The notes beneath the pieces were generated by a model. The model saw only the letters and a program-made list of their open reading frames with translations, was not told where the DNA came from and did not search any database. This document shows, one piece after another, positions 13,853 through 14,014 of a stretch of 14,014 bases of DNA. A program made the position numbers and the translations under genes. This DNA comes from Thalassarchaeum sp002495735 (GTDB lineage Archaea; Thermoplasmatota; Poseidoniia; Poseidoniales; Thalassarchaeaceae), in the NCBI GenBank assembly GCA_937911265.1, contig CALDRG010000043.1:1-14014 (forward strand), written 5' to 3'. How positions within the stretch are numbered: the first letter of the stretch is position 1; every line of letters starts with the position of its first letter.

Positions 13853-14014
13853 GTGAGCGAGAAGAGGCTGCGTCGGCGCACACCGGTCAGATACAAGCAC
13901 CTGCGCGATGACCTTCGCATGCTTACAGAGTCAGTCGGATTGGAATTGGACCTCACCGAGAGTTTTCTCGAAAGGGGTCACTTTGAGGGTCAGGATCTGA
14001 TACTGGTCGACAGG
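13853..14014 (+). CDS. Probable pre-PUA/PUA RNA-binding protein, cut by window edge
   Basis: An open frame runs off the right end with 54 codons visible, beginning GTG 13853 (VSEKRLRRRTPVRYKHLRDD) and continuing through GLELDLTESFLERGHFEGQDLILVDR. The pattern, a basic start, one helix ending in LTESVG, then ELDL and an acidic stretch leading to a strand LILVD, resembles the pre-PUA domain of archaeal MCT-1/Tma20-like PUA proteins (for example DUF1947). Those bind RNA or ribosomes. The PUA domain itself would lie beyond the window. GTG 13811 is an alternative start in the same frame. It is divergent from thrH. The call is tentative because only the first domain is seen. Confidence 0.5.
   Translation, partial: MSEKRLRRRTPVRYKHLRDDLRMLTESVGLELDLTESFLERGHFEGQDLILVDR

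Noticed and set aside
1..14014. CRISPR arrays, insertion sequences, phage or defence genes
   Set aside because: I saw no spaced direct repeats, transposase motifs, terminal inverted repeats or known defence domains anywhere in the window.

Overview
The window reads as chromosomal DNA of a euryarchaeon, most likely a planktonic Marine Group II / Thermoplasmata-type lineage (Candidatus Poseidoniales). The archaeal assignment is firm: EF-1A, uS10, eS8, SRP19, a GINS subunit and a family-B DNA polymerase with a PCNA-binding tail are all archaeal information-processing proteins, and two promoters show an archaeal TATA box at the expected distance. The lineage is an inference from the mix of archaeal housekeeping genes with bacterial-type enzymes (bleomycin hydrolase/PepC, ThrH, P1B ATPase), a moderate GC content and a PKD-repeat lipoprotein. 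Genes are tightly packed and no gene-free stretch exceeds about 140 bases.

Layout. 1-2012 (-): heavy-metal P1B-type ATPase, cut by the left edge. 2057-2776 (+): archaeal phosphoglycolate-phosphatase-like HAD enzyme, divergent from the ATPase. 2784-2868 (-): tRNA-Leu(CAA) with encoded CCA. 2981-3856 (+): GINS replication factor subunit. 3910-5235 (+): PepC/bleomycin-hydrolase cysteine peptidase, preceded by a perfect 9-bp-arm inverted repeat. 5227-6865 (-): EF-1A followed by uS10, the usual archaeal translation pair. 6973-8163 (-): secreted PKD lipoprotein. 8251-10869 (-): PolB. 11008-12036 (+): branched-chain aminotransferase, divergent from PolB. 12037-13766 (-): ThrH, eS8, SRP19 and a 49-residue DUF1737-like protein. 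13853-14014 (+): start of a probable pre-PUA/PUA RNA-binding protein, cut by the right edge.

How the genes work together. Replication is represented by GINS (CMG helicase) and PolB. Translation and protein export are represented by EF-1A, uS10, eS8, tRNA-Leu and SRP19. Amino-acid turnover is represented by PepC, IlvE and ThrH.

Most interesting signal. The EF-1A and eS8 promoters, about 6 kb apart, share an identical 14-base block at the same distance downstream of their TATA boxes. This looks like a common promoter or operator element of translation genes. Other points are the start-codon palindrome of pepC, a degenerate second metal-binding domain in the ATPase, an altered uracil-pocket region in PolB, and the DUF1737-like micro-gene. 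I found no CRISPR array, insertion sequence, defence system or phage gene, and no clearly new multi-gene system.
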